Shown piece after piece: positions 45,493 to 55,051 of a stretch of 64,000 bases of DNA. Origin of the DNA: Candidatus Kuenenia hertensis (GTDB taxonomy: Bacteria; Planctomycetota; Brocadiia; Brocadiales; Brocadiaceae); NCBI GenBank assembly GCA_021646465.1, contig SOET01000009.1:37552-101551 (forward strand), given 5' to 3'. The stretch's first letter is position 1; each line of letters starts with the position of its first letter. A model generated the notes under the pieces. That model had not been told where the DNA came from. It saw only the letters and a program-made list of their open reading frames with translations, and searched no databases. Made by a program: the position numbers and the translations under genes.

Positions 45493-46956
45493 TTAATTTT
45501 TCGTAATACTTTCATAAAGAGAAATATATTTTTTTGCACTTTTCTCCCAGGGCCAGTTCTGTTTCATCCCGTTTCTCATAAGTTTAGTCCACTCTGAACG
45601 ATTTTTATAGAAATCAAAAGCCCTTATGATTGTTGCATACAGCAAATCTGCGTTATATTCTTTAAACGAAAACCCGTTTGCTTTTTCTTTATGAATTTTT
45701 TCGTGGCGAATATCAAAAATTGTGTCTGCGAGTCCACCGGTATGGCGGACAATCGGAACCGTTCCGTATTTTAAACTATATAATTGATTTAACCCGCACG
45801 GTTCATAGCGTGAGGGCATTAAAAAAATATCCGCCCCGGCTTCAATCTGGTGTGCCAATGGCTCATTAAACGAGATATTCGACGATACCTTTTCAGGAAC
45901 TATTTTAGCGTAATGTTTAAAAAAATCCTGGTAAACAATTTCACCGGTACCCAGTAAAACGAATTGAATATCAAACTTAAGTAAATTTTTGAATATTTTC
46001 ATTACCAAATCCAGGCCCTTTTGGTCTGTCAACCGTGTGATCATTGCAATAACGGAAACGTCCTTCTCAGGAAGTTCGAGTTTTCTCTGCAAGGCTTTTT
46101 TACAAACCTGTTTACCGGTAAGATTTTCTTCCGTGTAATTAGCTGCTATAAACGCATCATTCTCAGGATTCCATAGTGAATAATCTATACCGTTGAGAAT
46201 GCCATAAATGTCTTTCGCTCTCGTTCTTAATACACCATCTAAACCTTCTCCATATTCCGGCGTCTGGATTTCTTCAGCATATGTTTCACTCACGGTGGTA
46301 ATAATATCACTAAAAACAATTCCCGCTTTAAGAAAATTCAGCATTCCATAGAATTCTAAATAATTCCAGTGAAAAAGGTTCCAGTCTAATCCTGCATATT
46401 TCATGCAATCCGGAGAAAACAATCCCTGATACGCAAGATTATGAATGGTCATGACCATTCGTGTTTTTTTTAAATATTCATTATTCTTGTACAGCGTTTT
46501 TAAATAAACAGGAACGAGCCCGGTTTGCCAATCATTGCAATGGATAATATCAGGGTGCAATTTTAAACGTGGTATTAATTCTATCGCTGTTTTTGAAAAA
46601 AAAACAAAGCGCTCGCAATTATCCTCATAATTACGCATGGTACCCGGATAGTTATATAACCCGTTTCTCCCAAAGTATTGCTCGTTGTGTAATAAATATA
46701 CGGGAACATCCGTACCTGGCAAAAAACTCCTGTATACACAACACGTTTTTACCTCATCACCGATAATTACCCGATACGTTATGTCCGTCTTCTCTATAGG
46801 GCAATTACATTCTTTAACGATAGTATAAAATGGCATAATGACAATTATATTGACGCCTAGTTTATTTAAATTTTTTGGTATTACACTTGAGATGTCGGCT
46901 AGCCCTCCTGATTTTGCAAAGGGAAGAACCTCAGATGATAAGTATACTACATTCAC
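45493..46956 (-). CDS. glgA: Glycogen (starch) synthase, ADP-glucose type
   Basis: I start at GTG 46956 (487 residues), where VNVVYLSSEVLPFAKSGGLADISS aligns with the usual GlgA start; an ATG at 47004 inside galT would add 16 residues. GAGGAC lies upstream. The KSGGLAD motif binds ADP-glucose. IIHCNDWQTGLVPVYL, YNGIDYSLWNPE-like ILNGIDYSLWNPEND, ARLT-like MITRLTDQKGLDL and SRYEPCGLNQLYSLKYGTVPIVRHTGGLADT (with the catalytic Glu) are the GT5 landmarks. It elongates alpha-1,4-glucan from the ADP-glucose made by GlgC encoded downstream. GalT lies five bases upstream. Confidence 0.95.
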   Translation of the reverse strand: MNVVYLSSEVLPFAKSGGLADISSVIPKNLNKLGVNIIVIMPFYTIVKECNCPIEKTDITYRVIIGDEVKTCCVYRSFLPGTDVPVYLLHNEQYFGRNGLYNYPGTMRNYEDNCERFVFFSKTAIELIPRLKLHPDIIHCNDWQTGLVPVYLKTLYKNNEYLKKTRMVMTIHNLAYQGLFSPDCMKYAGLDWNLFHWNYLEFYGMLNFLKAGIVFSDIITTVSETYAEEIQTPEYGEGLDGVLRTRAKDIYGILNGIDYSLWNPENDAFIAANYTEENLTGKQVCKKALQRKLELPEKDVSVIAMITRLTDQKGLDLVMKIFKNLLKFDIQFVLLGTGEIVYQDFFKHYAKIVPEKVSSNISFNEPLAHQIEAGADIFLMPSRYEPCGLNQLYSLKYGTVPIVRHTGGLADTIFDIRHEKIHKEKANGFSFKEYNADLLYATIIRAFDFYKNRSEWTKLMRNGMKQNWPWEKSAKKYISLYESITKN

Positions 46957-46961
46957 AATTA

Positions 46962-47984
46962 TTATGTCCTCGTTGTTATTTTTAAATTCGCATTTCTGAG
47001 ACATTCAGCGGCTGTTTCGGGCATGACCGTATTAATATAAAAACCGCTGCCCCATTCAAATCCGGCAATATGTGTTAAACGCGGTATAATTTCTATATGC
47101 CAGTGGTAATATTCTATTTCACCATAGGTAAAAGGTGTTGTGTGGATAATATAATTATAAGGAGGATGTGTTAAACAACTTTCCAGTTTTAAGATTGTTT
47201 TTTGTAATATTTGTGCTAATTCCTCAACCTCCAGTTTTTGTAAATTCTCAAAATGGGACGCATGTGTTTTTGATAAAATCCAAATTTCAAAGGGAAAACG
47301 GGAAGCGTAGGGGGTAAATGCCATAAAGTTTTTACCTTCCATTACAATTCTGGCGCCCGTTGATAACTCCTGCCTGACCATATCACAAAATAAACAACGT
47401 CCCCTGTATTTGTAAAACGCCTCAGAGCCTTCCATTTCATGGATTACCGATATAGGAACAATCGGAGTAACAATTAACTGGGAATGTGAATGTTCTAAAG
47501 ATGCACCGGCAGCTTTTCCCACATTTTTAAATAACAATCCGTAAATGAAACGCTTGTCTTTTTTTAAATCAATCAATCTGTCTCTGTATGTCCATAATAT
47601 TTCCTCAACCTGTCCGTTGGATAATTCCGTTAGCGAGGTAACGTGGTTAGGGCTTTCAATAATAACTTCGTGAGCGCCTATACCATACATAGTGTCGTAT
47701 ATTCCCTCGCCCCGCTTGTTCAAATCCCCTTCTATTTTTAAAGCAGGGAATTTATTCGGGACAACCCTTACCCTCCACCCTTTTTTATTTGCCTGACTCT
47801 CTTTTTCTCTGTAAGCCATAATTTCCGGAGGCGTCTTGTCTTCATTGCCTTCACAAAACGGACAAAACACATCACTGTTTAAGGAATGGGGATGTTCTAT
47901 TTTGAAATCAGAAGGTCTCATAGCCCTTTCCGTGGCAATAATGACCCAACGTCCTGATACAGGGTCTTTTCTAAGGTCTGGCAT
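46962..47984 (-). CDS. galT: Galactose-1-phosphate uridylyltransferase
   Basis: The 340-residue HIT-superfamily enzyme opens [19 protein letters not shown]. Zinc-type Cys pairs (FCPFCEG near residue 41; CLFCDM near 198) and the nucleophilic histidine motif [13 protein letters not shown] are present, with [20 protein letters not shown] in the second HIT half. GalT exchanges UMP between UDP-glucose and galactose-1-phosphate; in glycogen operons of this kind a related nucleotidyl transfer role is possible. ATG 47984 has GGAGAT upstream. It is the first gene of the five-gene operon. Confidence 0.92.
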   Translation of the reverse strand: MPDLRKDPVSGRWVIIATERAMRPSDFKIEHPHSLNSDVFCPFCEGNEDKTPPEIMAYREKESQANKKGWRVRVVPNKFPALKIEGDLNKRGEGIYDTMYGIGAHEVIIESPNHVTSLTELSNGQVEEILWTYRDRLIDLKKDKRFIYGLLFKNVGKAAGASLEHSHSQLIVTPIVPISVIHEMEGSEAFYKYRGRCLFCDMVRQELSTGARIVMEGKNFMAFTPYASRFPFEIWILSKTHASHFENLQKLEVEELAQILQKTILKLESCLTHPPYNYIIHTTPFTYGEIEYYHWHIEIIPRLTHIAGFEWGSGFYINTVMPETAAECLRNANLKITTRT

Positions 47985-48123
47985 AACTGGTAATCTCCAT
48001 TGTTCGTAACATTATTATCAGATACGCTGAAAATACCTCACGGGAAGTGATTGATATTAAAAACATAATTTTCTGATGCTTTAAGAAATGCACTAAGTGT
48101 TGAACTGAATATTTCAAAAAATT

Positions 48124-49479
48124 TTATTGCGTATTCTCAGATATATTACTCAGAATCTCTTTGGGATGTTTAATTTTTTCCCAATAATTTTCATATTGAA
48201 ACTTTGGACTATGGTCAGAATTATGACATTCGAGACAACGTTTTTCATCTGCCAAGCCATAGGGTTCACCGATATTATTTAAGTGGTTACTGCCTGCCCC
48301 ATGACAACTCTCGCATCCCACATGTGCAAGATTTTGATGTGTCTCGTAATCTGCAAAACCCGAAACATATCCAAATCCATCAGTGTGACAATTAACACAC
48401 TCCGGATCATACTGTTGCCCGATATCTGACAAAGTTGTATACGCCTTTTGATGGCTTGTATCAAGCCAATGGGTATACACTTTTTTGTGACATGTTCCGC
48501 AAACTGAGCTTCCAATATAGGAACTTCCTTTTTCCAACGGTAATTTTGGGATGTTGTTCAATAAATCTTCTTCTTTTAATGTTTGTTGATACTGTTTCAG
48601 CAACAATTGCATTTTTTCAGATTCTTCAATTTTGTCCTCTAAGGGAACTGCCTCTACAGACTTGTTTTTTATTTTACCGTTTTTCACCACATAATCAGCA
48701 ATCACTACGTATTTCCCCTCTGTTCCATGTGAGATTACAGGCGTTTCGTTTACATACGTTAATGACTCTGCCGGCTCTTCGATGTCATGACCGCTTATTA
48801 CTAAACCTATTTCCGGAAATGATTCAGCAATTTCAATTGACTCTTCGAGGGGAGCGTGCGAAACAAGCACGATTAAATCCGCTTTTTCTTTTACGTGATT
48901 CAATACGGGTTTTAATGATTTCAAGGGATTATATACCCTTATAAAATCCAATAAGTGTGCATCAATAACCGATTCAGAAATAATACTTAAAAATGCGATT
49001 TTTACCGGAACGCTGAACCCTGATAATTCTTTTAAAAGGTATTTCTCATACTTTATGGGAAACGGCGATATAATTTCAATATTTCCGGAAAGAAAATTTA
49101 TTCCGTTCGTCTGCGATGCAAAACTCAATGCCTGAGGGCCTATTTCAAAATCTTTCTCGCCAAGATTGTGTAACAGGCAATCCATCTCTTTCATTGCATT
49201 TAACAAATAGCCCATCTTAATTTCTTCCTGGCGTCCGGGGCTTTTAATAAGGTCTCCCGTACTAACCGCTATTATAAAAATGCCTTGTTTTTTATAACTA
49301 TTTAAAAGCGTGTCTCTTCTCGAAATACCTCCCAACTGACCCTCAAAACATCCGCACGGAATAAGGGCACCCTGTTCTTCTCCAGAGAAAAATAAAACAA
49401 ATCTGTCATATGAACTGCTTACCCTTGCAAATATGAAAATGAAAACAACGGCAAGAATGATACAAAAATATTTTTTCAT
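48124..49479 (-). CDS. Secreted metallophosphatase-like protein fused to tetrahaem cytochrome domain
   Basis: The 451-residue protein has a signal peptide (1-23). Residues about 26-280 are a UshA/calcineurin-like phosphoesterase domain with STGDLIKS, VLVSHAPLEES and VISGHDIEEP; the usual GNHEF is replaced by LGEKDFEIG. After a linker, four CXXCH haem sites follow: Cys327, Cys361, Cys389 and Cys415, in a cytochrome c554-like layout (SSVCGTCHKKVY.HW.DTSHQKA). Fusion of a phosphoesterase-like module with c-type haems is seen in planctomycetes and deltaproteobacteria. It is predicted periplasmic; electron partner and substrate unknown. It follows the DUF1573 gene by 13 bp. Confidence 0.88.
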   Translation of the reverse strand: MKKYFCIILAVVFIFIFARVSSSYDRFVLFFSGEEQGALIPCGCFEGQLGGISRRDTLLNSYKKQGIFIIAVSTGDLIKSPGRQEEIKMGYLLNAMKEMDCLLHNLGEKDFEIGPQALSFASQTNGINFLSGNIEIISPFPIKYEKYLLKELSGFSVPVKIAFLSIISESVIDAHLLDFIRVYNPLKSLKPVLNHVKEKADLIVLVSHAPLEESIEIAESFPEIGLVISGHDIEEPAESLTYVNETPVISHGTEGKYVVIADYVVKNGKIKNKSVEAVPLEDKIEESEKMQLLLKQYQQTLKEEDLLNNIPKLPLEKGSSYIGSSVCGTCHKKVYTHWLDTSHQKAYTTLSDIGQQYDPECVNCHTDGFGYVSGFADYETHQNLAHVGCESCHGAGSNHLNNIGEPYGLADEKRCLECHNSDHSPKFQYENYWEKIKHPKEILSNISENTQ

Positions 49480-49492
49480 ATGATTAACTTTA

Positions 49493-50521
49493 TTAATTAT
49501 TTATTGTTGCCAGGATGGGAATATATATTGCCGGTTGAATAGAGCTATTTGAATATATCATGAGATTTCCGTTAACTTTCCCGGAAAACTCTCCCTGACG
49601 CAAATGTACACTGATTACCTGGCTATCATCATTCAAGGGGGCAATATCATACGTCATGAATGGAGGCTCTATTTCTATTTTTTCAATTTTTACGTTTTTA
49701 TCCACCAGAGTAACAATGACACTTTTTTTTGCCTCCCGGTTTTTTTTAACAGTTCCAAAGGACAGTCTACTCGGATAGTAGGTAATATCACCGATTACCT
49801 CTCCGTTAAAAGGAACATCAATTCTCGGCTTCTTTTTACTATCCGTATGCACAAAAATAAATCCATTGAATTTTCCAAACTCTTCCATACCTCTTAACAT
49901 CACATCATAATTGCATACACTTTCATTTTTGTTCTTTTCCGTCAGTTTTATATAAGGAAAACTAGTTTCAACTTTCAATATTTTTATATCCGACTCAGGC
50001 AATGTTTTAATTTCAATATTTTGTGAACACGAACCTCCCATTCTGACGATGCCAAAATTAATACGTCTCGGGTTAACGCTGACTTCTTCAATTATTTTCA
50101 CTTCGATAGCCAATTTAACCTTGGGGTTTACGGGATCATTTGAATGCACAAATATTGATTTTGTTATTTTGCCAACGTATTTACCTGAATTGAACCGAAC
50201 CTCAATTTCCCCCTCTTCATTCTTTTTCAGGTTTTTCTTCGAACTCAACGCTGCCGTACATCCGCAGGAAGATTTTACCTTATCGATTATCAATTCGCCA
50301 TTGCCAAGATTTTTAAATTTAAATTTATGAGTAACTTTTTCTCCACTATAAATCTTTCCAAAATTATATTTATACTCATCAAACTTTATATTTGGGATTG
50401 CTCCCACGGTATTTTTTGGTTGTGTATCATTCTGTATTTTGTCATCTGCAATTACATCAATAGAATTTCCGGCAATAAATATCAAAAATAACATGAAAAT
50501 ATATATTACAATTTTACGCAT
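49493..50521 (-). CDS. Secreted DUF1573 Ig-like protein
   Basis: Starts at ATG 50521 with GAGGAT upstream (342 residues). Signal peptide KIVIYIFMLFLIFIAGNS. The mature chain has a DUF1573 unit: IKFDEYKYNFGKIYSGEKVTHKFKF, GELIIDKVKSSCGCTAAL, EGEIEVRFNSG. Two further beta-sandwich repeats follow (NPRRINFGIVRMGGS and YPSRLSFGTVKKNRE). DUF1573 proteins are common in Bacteroidetes and planctomycetes as exported Ig-like modules of unknown function; the CGCTA motif is conserved. It is co-transcribed with the metallophosphatase-cytochrome gene, suggesting a shared periplasmic complex (inference). Confidence 0.88.
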   Translation of the reverse strand: MRKIVIYIFMLFLIFIAGNSIDVIADDKIQNDTQPKNTVGAIPNIKFDEYKYNFGKIYSGEKVTHKFKFKNLGNGELIIDKVKSSCGCTAALSSKKNLKKNEEGEIEVRFNSGKYVGKITKSIFVHSNDPVNPKVKLAIEVKIIEEVSVNPRRINFGIVRMGGSCSQNIEIKTLPESDIKILKVETSFPYIKLTEKNKNESVCNYDVMLRGMEEFGKFNGFIFVHTDSKKKPRIDVPFNGEVIGDITYYPSRLSFGTVKKNREAKKSVIVTLVDKNVKIEKIEIEPPFMTYDIAPLNDDSQVISVHLRQGEFSGKVNGNLMIYSNSSIQPAIYIPILATINN

Positions 50522-50727
50522 AATTAGCATCCTCAAAAACTTTTACTCAGAAATTACAAATCACACCCTGGGAATTGTGCCATTGCAGAAAAACCGCCGA
50601 CACAGATTATTATTTAAATATATATAAACAATAAAATAAATAAAAAAAAGATAATTATTGAACTTGGTCTGTATGAATAGATAAGATATGTGCACTTTTA
50701 GTTTCTCTTACAGGAAGGAAAACGTTT

Positions 50728-51522
50728 ATGAAAACAATTCACAGAATTTTTATTGCCTGTTTTGCATTGTCATGTGTTGAATCTATTATATTCGCAGGAA
50801 TTTTGGAAAACGTGATGGAGGGGAATGCGTACATTATTGATTTAACATATCCCCTGAATGGAAAGAATGCGCATTGGCCTGTTGGGGCATATGAACCATT
50901 TAAATATGAAGTAATTGCTTCCTTAAAAAAGGACAAGGTCTTTTCAGGAAAATACAGCACACCGGAACATTTAGGCACACATATTGATGCACCAAATCAC
51001 TTTGAGCCAAATCAACCTTCCGTAGACCAAATTCCATTTGAACAATTAGTCGGCCCTGCTGTTGTTATGAACATACTGGAAAAAGTAAATAATGACCCGG
51101 ATTATACCCTGTCCGTTGCGGATATTTTAACATGGGAAAAAAATAATGGCGTGATTCCTCACGGAGCCATTGTTTTACTTTATACAGGATGGGGCAAACG
51201 ATGGAATAATAATGAGAAGTATAAAAATATGGATAACTGCAGCAGGATGCATTTCCCCGGTTATTCTAAAGAATCGGCGCTTTTTTTAATAAACGAAAGA
51301 ACGATAAAGGGTATTGGCATTGATACCCTCAGCGGAGACCGTGGTATGTGTTCAGATTTCCAGGTGCATCACATAATAAATGGCGCCGGGAAGTACATCC
51401 TTGAAAATATTGCTAATCTCGACAAATTACCACCAAAAGGCGCAACCCTTATCCTTGCACCGATCAAAATAGAAGGAGGTTCAGGAGGACAATGCCGGAT
51501 TTGGGCCTTGTTGCCTGAATGA
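50728..51522 (+). CDS. Secreted cyclase-family (kynurenine formamidase-like) metal hydrolase
   Basis: The 264-residue product begins with a signal peptide (FIACFALSCVESIIFA). The cyclase-family (PF04199) metal motif STPEHLGTHIDAPNHF (HxGTHxDxPxH) is near residue 80. VDQIPFEQLVGPAVVMN, AIVLLYTGWGKRW and IKGIGIDTLSGDRG follow the family order. Members hydrolyse amides, such as N-formylkynurenine, or lactones at a metal centre; an exported version is less common and the substrate is unknown. AGGAAGG precedes ATG 50728. The octahaem lipoprotein gene follows 96 bp downstream. Confidence 0.88.
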   Translation: MKTIHRIFIACFALSCVESIIFAGILENVMEGNAYIIDLTYPLNGKNAHWPVGAYEPFKYEVIASLKKDKVFSGKYSTPEHLGTHIDAPNHFEPNQPSVDQIPFEQLVGPAVVMNILEKVNNDPDYTLSVADILTWEKNNGVIPHGAIVLLYTGWGKRWNNNEKYKNMDNCSRMHFPGYSKESALFLINERTIKGIGIDTLSGDRGMCSDFQVHHIINGAGKYILENIANLDKLPPKGATLILAPIKIEGGSGGQCRIWALLPE

Positions 51523-51535
51523 ATTAAGAGTGAAA

Positions 51536-51555
51536 TGTCGGGTATGAAACCCGAC
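51536..51555. repeat. TCGGGT/ACCCGA hairpin between cyclase and octahaem genes
   Basis: TGTCGGGT-ATGAA-ACCCGAC, with one loop base different from the other copies. It sits 13 bp after the cyclase stop and 63 bp before the next start, so it would be transcribed with the pair. Confidence 0.65.
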
Positions 51556-51618
51556 CTTACAGGTCTAACGGTTTTTATTTTGTTTTGTAATTCATTCAAT
51601 TTTGTAAGGAGAATAAAA

Positions 51619-52923
51619 ATGTCCTCTTCCTTCAAAATCAACCATCTTATATATCTGTTTACTGTCATAGTTGTTTCCAGTTTATTTTTCATTACGGGTT
51701 GTGCCACTCAGAACAAGCGCAATAATACTTCAGATGTTGAAATTGTCAGTACCCCGGGAGAAGAGAGGAGGGTGACCGTAAATGAATCATTACATTGTAT
51801 TTCTTGTCATAAAAAATCGAATGTTACCCCTAATTTGAATGACGAGTGGCAAACAAATAAGCATGCTGCAATAAATGTCGGTTGTAAGGATTGTCACGCG
51901 GCTTCTTCCGAATTTGATGAAACAGAAAAAAAGACCTCTCAAAAAAGAGAGGAAACAAATTGTTCGGACAAAAGCATTCAACGACCGGTGTCGCCAAAAG
52001 TGTGCGGAAAGTGTCACATGAAACAATATAGTGAATTCATGCAAAGCCGCCATTCATCCAGTTGGGATTCTGTAGTTGTTTTTCAAAAAAATAACGCATT
52101 TCTATCGGAGAATCCTTTTAATTCATGTGAATCATGCCATACCATTCAATTTAAATGCAATTCATGCCATATTCAACACATACCTGACAAATCCCACATA
52201 AATTCTCCTTCAATCTGCGGTTCTTGCCATACAGGCGCCGACCATCCGCAGTATGAAATATATATGACTTCTCAACACGGCATGGTGCATTCGGCTATTC
52301 AATCTGTAAATACGACTGCCCAGGACTCTGCACCCTTGTCATCACCCCTTTGTGTAACGTGTCATATGCCAAATGGTACGCATGATACAAGTTTCGGATT
52401 ATCCGGTGCTATTGGTGACGGAAAATCACTTTATTCAGAAAAAGAGGGGAAAAGCATCAATGAAGAAGCGTCAGTAAAAAAGGAAAATGATATGCTGGCG
52501 ATTTGTAATAAATGCCACTCTCCTGCTTTTTCAAAAAAAGCGTTGATAAACGCAGAAAATGCGCAGAACGAATTAAACACACTTTTGAAAGAAGCTAAAG
52601 AATTAGTATCGGAACTTGACAGGGAGAAATTACTATTCCCGGGATTAACAATGCAAATTAATAGCAAATATCCAAGACACGCCTATTTTACCAAAGGATA
52701 CCCTATTAATAATAGTGTTTCAAAGGCGGAAGACATTTTCATGCGCCTTACAAAACACCATGCTGCTATTGTCAGGAAGGCATTGCATCATATGAATGCA
52801 AATTATGCGTATTCTCATTATTGGCCGGAAATTCGGAATGATTTGCAAGAGTTAAGAAACGAGGCTCATAGGTTACGACAAGAAGCGGAAATCGACCGGA
52901 GAAGGAAGATGAAGCTCCGGTAA
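51619..52923 (+). CDS. Octahaem cytochrome c lipoprotein (HAO-family-like)
   Basis: Starts at ATG 51619 behind AAGGAG (434 residues). The signal peptide ends in a lipobox (SSLFFITGC, Cys28), so the protein is a lipoprotein. Eight CXXCH haem sites start at Cys60, 89, 129, 170, 180, 200, 245 and 296. After the last haem the C-terminal third is helical (LKEAKELVSELDREKLLF, HAAIVRKALHHMNANYAYSHYW, LRNEAHRLRQEAE). Eight haems followed by a long helical tail match the hydroxylamine oxidoreductase/octahaem nitrite reductase superfamily. Whether the haem-crosslinking Tyr of true HAO is present cannot be judged by eye. Such paralogues are numerous in anammox bacteria. Confidence 0.85.
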   Translation: MSSSFKINHLIYLFTVIVVSSLFFITGCATQNKRNNTSDVEIVSTPGEERRVTVNESLHCISCHKKSNVTPNLNDEWQTNKHAAINVGCKDCHAASSEFDETEKKTSQKREETNCSDKSIQRPVSPKVCGKCHMKQYSEFMQSRHSSSWDSVVVFQKNNAFLSENPFNSCESCHTIQFKCNSCHIQHIPDKSHINSPSICGSCHTGADHPQYEIYMTSQHGMVHSAIQSVNTTAQDSAPLSSPLCVTCHMPNGTHDTSFGLSGAIGDGKSLYSEKEGKSINEEASVKKENDMLAICNKCHSPAFSKKALINAENAQNELNTLLKEAKELVSELDREKLLFPGLTMQINSKYPRHAYFTKGYPINNSVSKAEDIFMRLTKHHAAIVRKALHHMNANYAYSHYWPEIRNDLQELRNEAHRLRQEAEIDRRRKMKLR

Positions 52924-53360
52924 TTGCTAAGGTTGCGCTTCAAAACACGTTTTTTTCCTCACTTTTGGCAAGTATATTTACTAAGTTTTTGTTTTTACTC
53001 GTTCCTTACCAGGAAATACTTGTTTTTAATTATGCAACGTCCAATTATTAAACATTCCGGCATGAACCTGATAATAATTTTACATGGCTCGTTCCCAAAC
53101 TCCAGTTTGGGAATGTACTTGTTCGAGAAACTCCGGTTTCTCGCCTGTCTGTAAACAAATAAGGAATAAAATCACCGGATTCAGACAGTTTGTAATTTTA
53201 ATAATTTGTTAAATCAAACCTTCACTGGAAACAAAGTTTCCAGTGCAGTTGCCTGCCTGACAGCAGACAGGCATTCCCAAACTGGAGTTTGGGAACGAGT
53301 TACGCTCTGAGCTCCGGTAGCTTAATAAATTACGCTGAATAGGAGTTACAAAAAAATCTT
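52924..53360. repeat. Palindrome-rich intergenic gap
   Basis: Contains CCCAAACTCCAGTTTGGG (53095-53112), CGAGAAACTCCGGTTTCTCG (53124-53143), and near 53275-53294 the inverted form CCCAAACTGGAGTTTGGG. A block at 53207-53268 shared with 40134-40190 includes GGAAACAAAGTTTCC and CCTGCCTGACAGCAGACAGG. A 76-residue open frame here crosses these palindromes and lacks a ribosome site, so it is not called. Confidence 0.65.
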
Positions 53361-53522
53361 TTAATATTTGTTTATTTCATCCATCTCGGACATAAGGTCG
53401 TCATATGTTAATTCCCTATCTCCTTCCATAAGAACATTTAAGGCATCCAGCGTATCGTAAAGTTCTTCTCTGTCATTATCATCATAATATTCCGAAAAAA
53501 TCTTTTTATGCTTTCCCATCAT
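53361..53522 (-). CDS. Small acidic hypothetical protein
   Basis: The first of two consecutive ATGs (53522) has AGGAGG four bases upstream, which sets the start. The 53-residue product (MMGKHKKIFSEYYDDNDREE, then helices ending in MSEMDEINKY) is acidic, soluble and probably mostly helical. I do not recognise a family. The ideal ribosome site and clean boundaries, with repeats beyond, support a real gene. Confidence 0.65.
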   Translation of the reverse strand: MMGKHKKIFSEYYDDNDREELYDTLDALNVLMEGDRELTYDDLMSEMDEINKY

Positions 53523-53673
53523 AATTCCTCCTAAAAAGTATGAAAAATACATTCAATACTGCTTTATTAGGAAAGCAATCATTGTGCCATAAATTGCATG
53601 ACATGGAATTATAAAAAGAGAAAAGGAGAAGGATTTTTGATGGTAAGAAGTATGAGATTAAAAAATGGCAACG

Positions 53674-54687
53674 TTATTCCGCATTATAATACCATTTATA
53701 CCAATCAGTAAATTTTTTTAACCCTGTTTCAATGGACGTTGCAGGTTTAAAGCCAACGTCTTTTATCAATTCATCAACATTTGCGTATGTAGCGGGAACG
53801 TCTCCCGGTTGCATTGGCAACATGTTCTTCAAAGCTTTTTTCCCCAAATAGTCCTCTAATATCTCAACAAACCTTAGAAGTTCTACCGGTTTATTATTAC
53901 CAATATTATACACTTTGTAAGGTGCATCACTGGTAGCCGGATCAGGGTCATCACCATTCCAGCCGGGATTTTTGTGAGGTATCTTCATTGTGACCTTTAC
54001 TACTCCTTCGACAATATCGTCAATGTACGTAAAATCACGTTTCATTTTTCCATGATTAAATATATTAATCGGCTTTCCTTCGACAATTGCCTTCGTAAAC
54101 AGAAAATATGCCATATCCGGTCTTCCCCACGGCCCATACACAGTGAAAAAGCGCAGTCCCGTGCAGGGAATATTGTATATGCTCGAATAGGTATGCGCCA
54201 TAAGTTCATTGGCCTTCTTGGTTGCTGCGTATAAAGAAGCAGGATGATCCACGTTGTGGTGTTCGGAAAAAGGAATTTTTGTGTTCTTTCCGTAGACGGA
54301 ACTCGAAGAAGCATACACAAGATGCCGCACCTTGTTATGCCTGCATCCTTCCAATATGTTAATGAATCCGGCTATATTACTATCAATGTACGCATGAGGA
54401 TTAATGAGAGAGTACCTTACCCCAGGTTGTGCCGCCAGATTTATCACACTATCAAACTTTTCTTTTTTGAAAACAGACATCAGAGGGTCTTTCTCTATTA
54501 TATCCATTTTATGAAAAGAAAATTTCTTATCAGTGTTAAGTTGTTTAATTCTTGCATGTTTCAATGCGGTATCATAATAGTCATTTATGTTATCAATACC
54601 CGTTACCTCTAACCCCAATGCTAACAGTTTTTTTGACACGTAATAACCGATAAACCCCGCAGCGCCGGTAACGAGTATTTTTTCCAT
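53674..54687 (-). CDS. UDP-glucuronate 4-epimerase-like NAD-dependent epimerase
   Basis: The 337-residue extended SDR opens KILVTGAAGFIGYYVSKKLL (NAD-binding GxxGxxG) and continues with INLAAQPGVRYSLINPHAYI and SSSSVYG. The catalytic pair is in YAATKKANELMAHTYS. GLRFFTVYGPWGRPDMA and DFTYIDDIVEGV are the blocks of the UDP-glucuronate 4-epimerase (CapI/LpsL/GAE) group. It converts UDP-glucuronate to UDP-galacturonate for surface polysaccharides. No glycosyltransferase genes are adjacent; the neighbours are a repeat-filled gap and the small acidic gene. Confidence 0.9.
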   Translation of the reverse strand: MEKILVTGAAGFIGYYVSKKLLALGLEVTGIDNINDYYDTALKHARIKQLNTDKKFSFHKMDIIEKDPLMSVFKKEKFDSVINLAAQPGVRYSLINPHAYIDSNIAGFINILEGCRHNKVRHLVYASSSSVYGKNTKIPFSEHHNVDHPASLYAATKKANELMAHTYSSIYNIPCTGLRFFTVYGPWGRPDMAYFLFTKAIVEGKPINIFNHGKMKRDFTYIDDIVEGVVKVTMKIPHKNPGWNGDDPDPATSDAPYKVYNIGNNKPVELLRFVEILEDYLGKKALKNMLPMQPGDVPATYANVDELIKDVGFKPATSIETGLKKFTDWYKWYYNAE

Positions 54688-54820
54688 TTTAAGGCCTTAT
54701 AAATAATTTTTTACAAATTCTAATTCTTTTTTTGTAACTATTCAGCGTAATTTATAACACACCCCTAAATCCCCTCTTAATAGAGGTGACTTACACGTTT
54801 TTATGGAACGTATACACGTA

Positions 54821-54865
54821 ATCCCCTCTAAAAAGAGAGGTGGCAGCGTAGCTGACGGGGTGTGT
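54821..54865. repeat. CCCCTCT-AAAAAGAG repeat, second copy
   Basis: Matches 8831-8876 over about 45 bp including the tail GCTGACGGGGTGTGT, with a partial inverted copy immediately before it (54765-54790, ACACACCCCTAAATCCCC). A CCCCTGTCTGCCGATAGGCA hairpin follows near 55000-55017. The rest of the gap 54688-55051 shows nothing else. Confidence 0.75.
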
Positions 54866-55051
54866 ATTACATGCTGAATATATACCTTTTTTTTGTTGCA
54901 AACTTGTTGTCAGATGTCTCGCCACAAAAATATTTTTCCCTTTGAAACCCAATGCATTAAGTTAAGGTCGGATGGATTAAGGCGCGGTCTCTTGCGCCCC
55001 TGTCTGCCGATAGGCAGGGAATCCACCAATAATAATGAAACAGTGGATTCG

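Noticed and set aside
52924..53154. A 76-residue hydrophobic-looking open frame after the octahaem gene
   Set aside because: It begins at an internal codon right after the stop, has no ribosome site, and its end is made of palindromic repeats.
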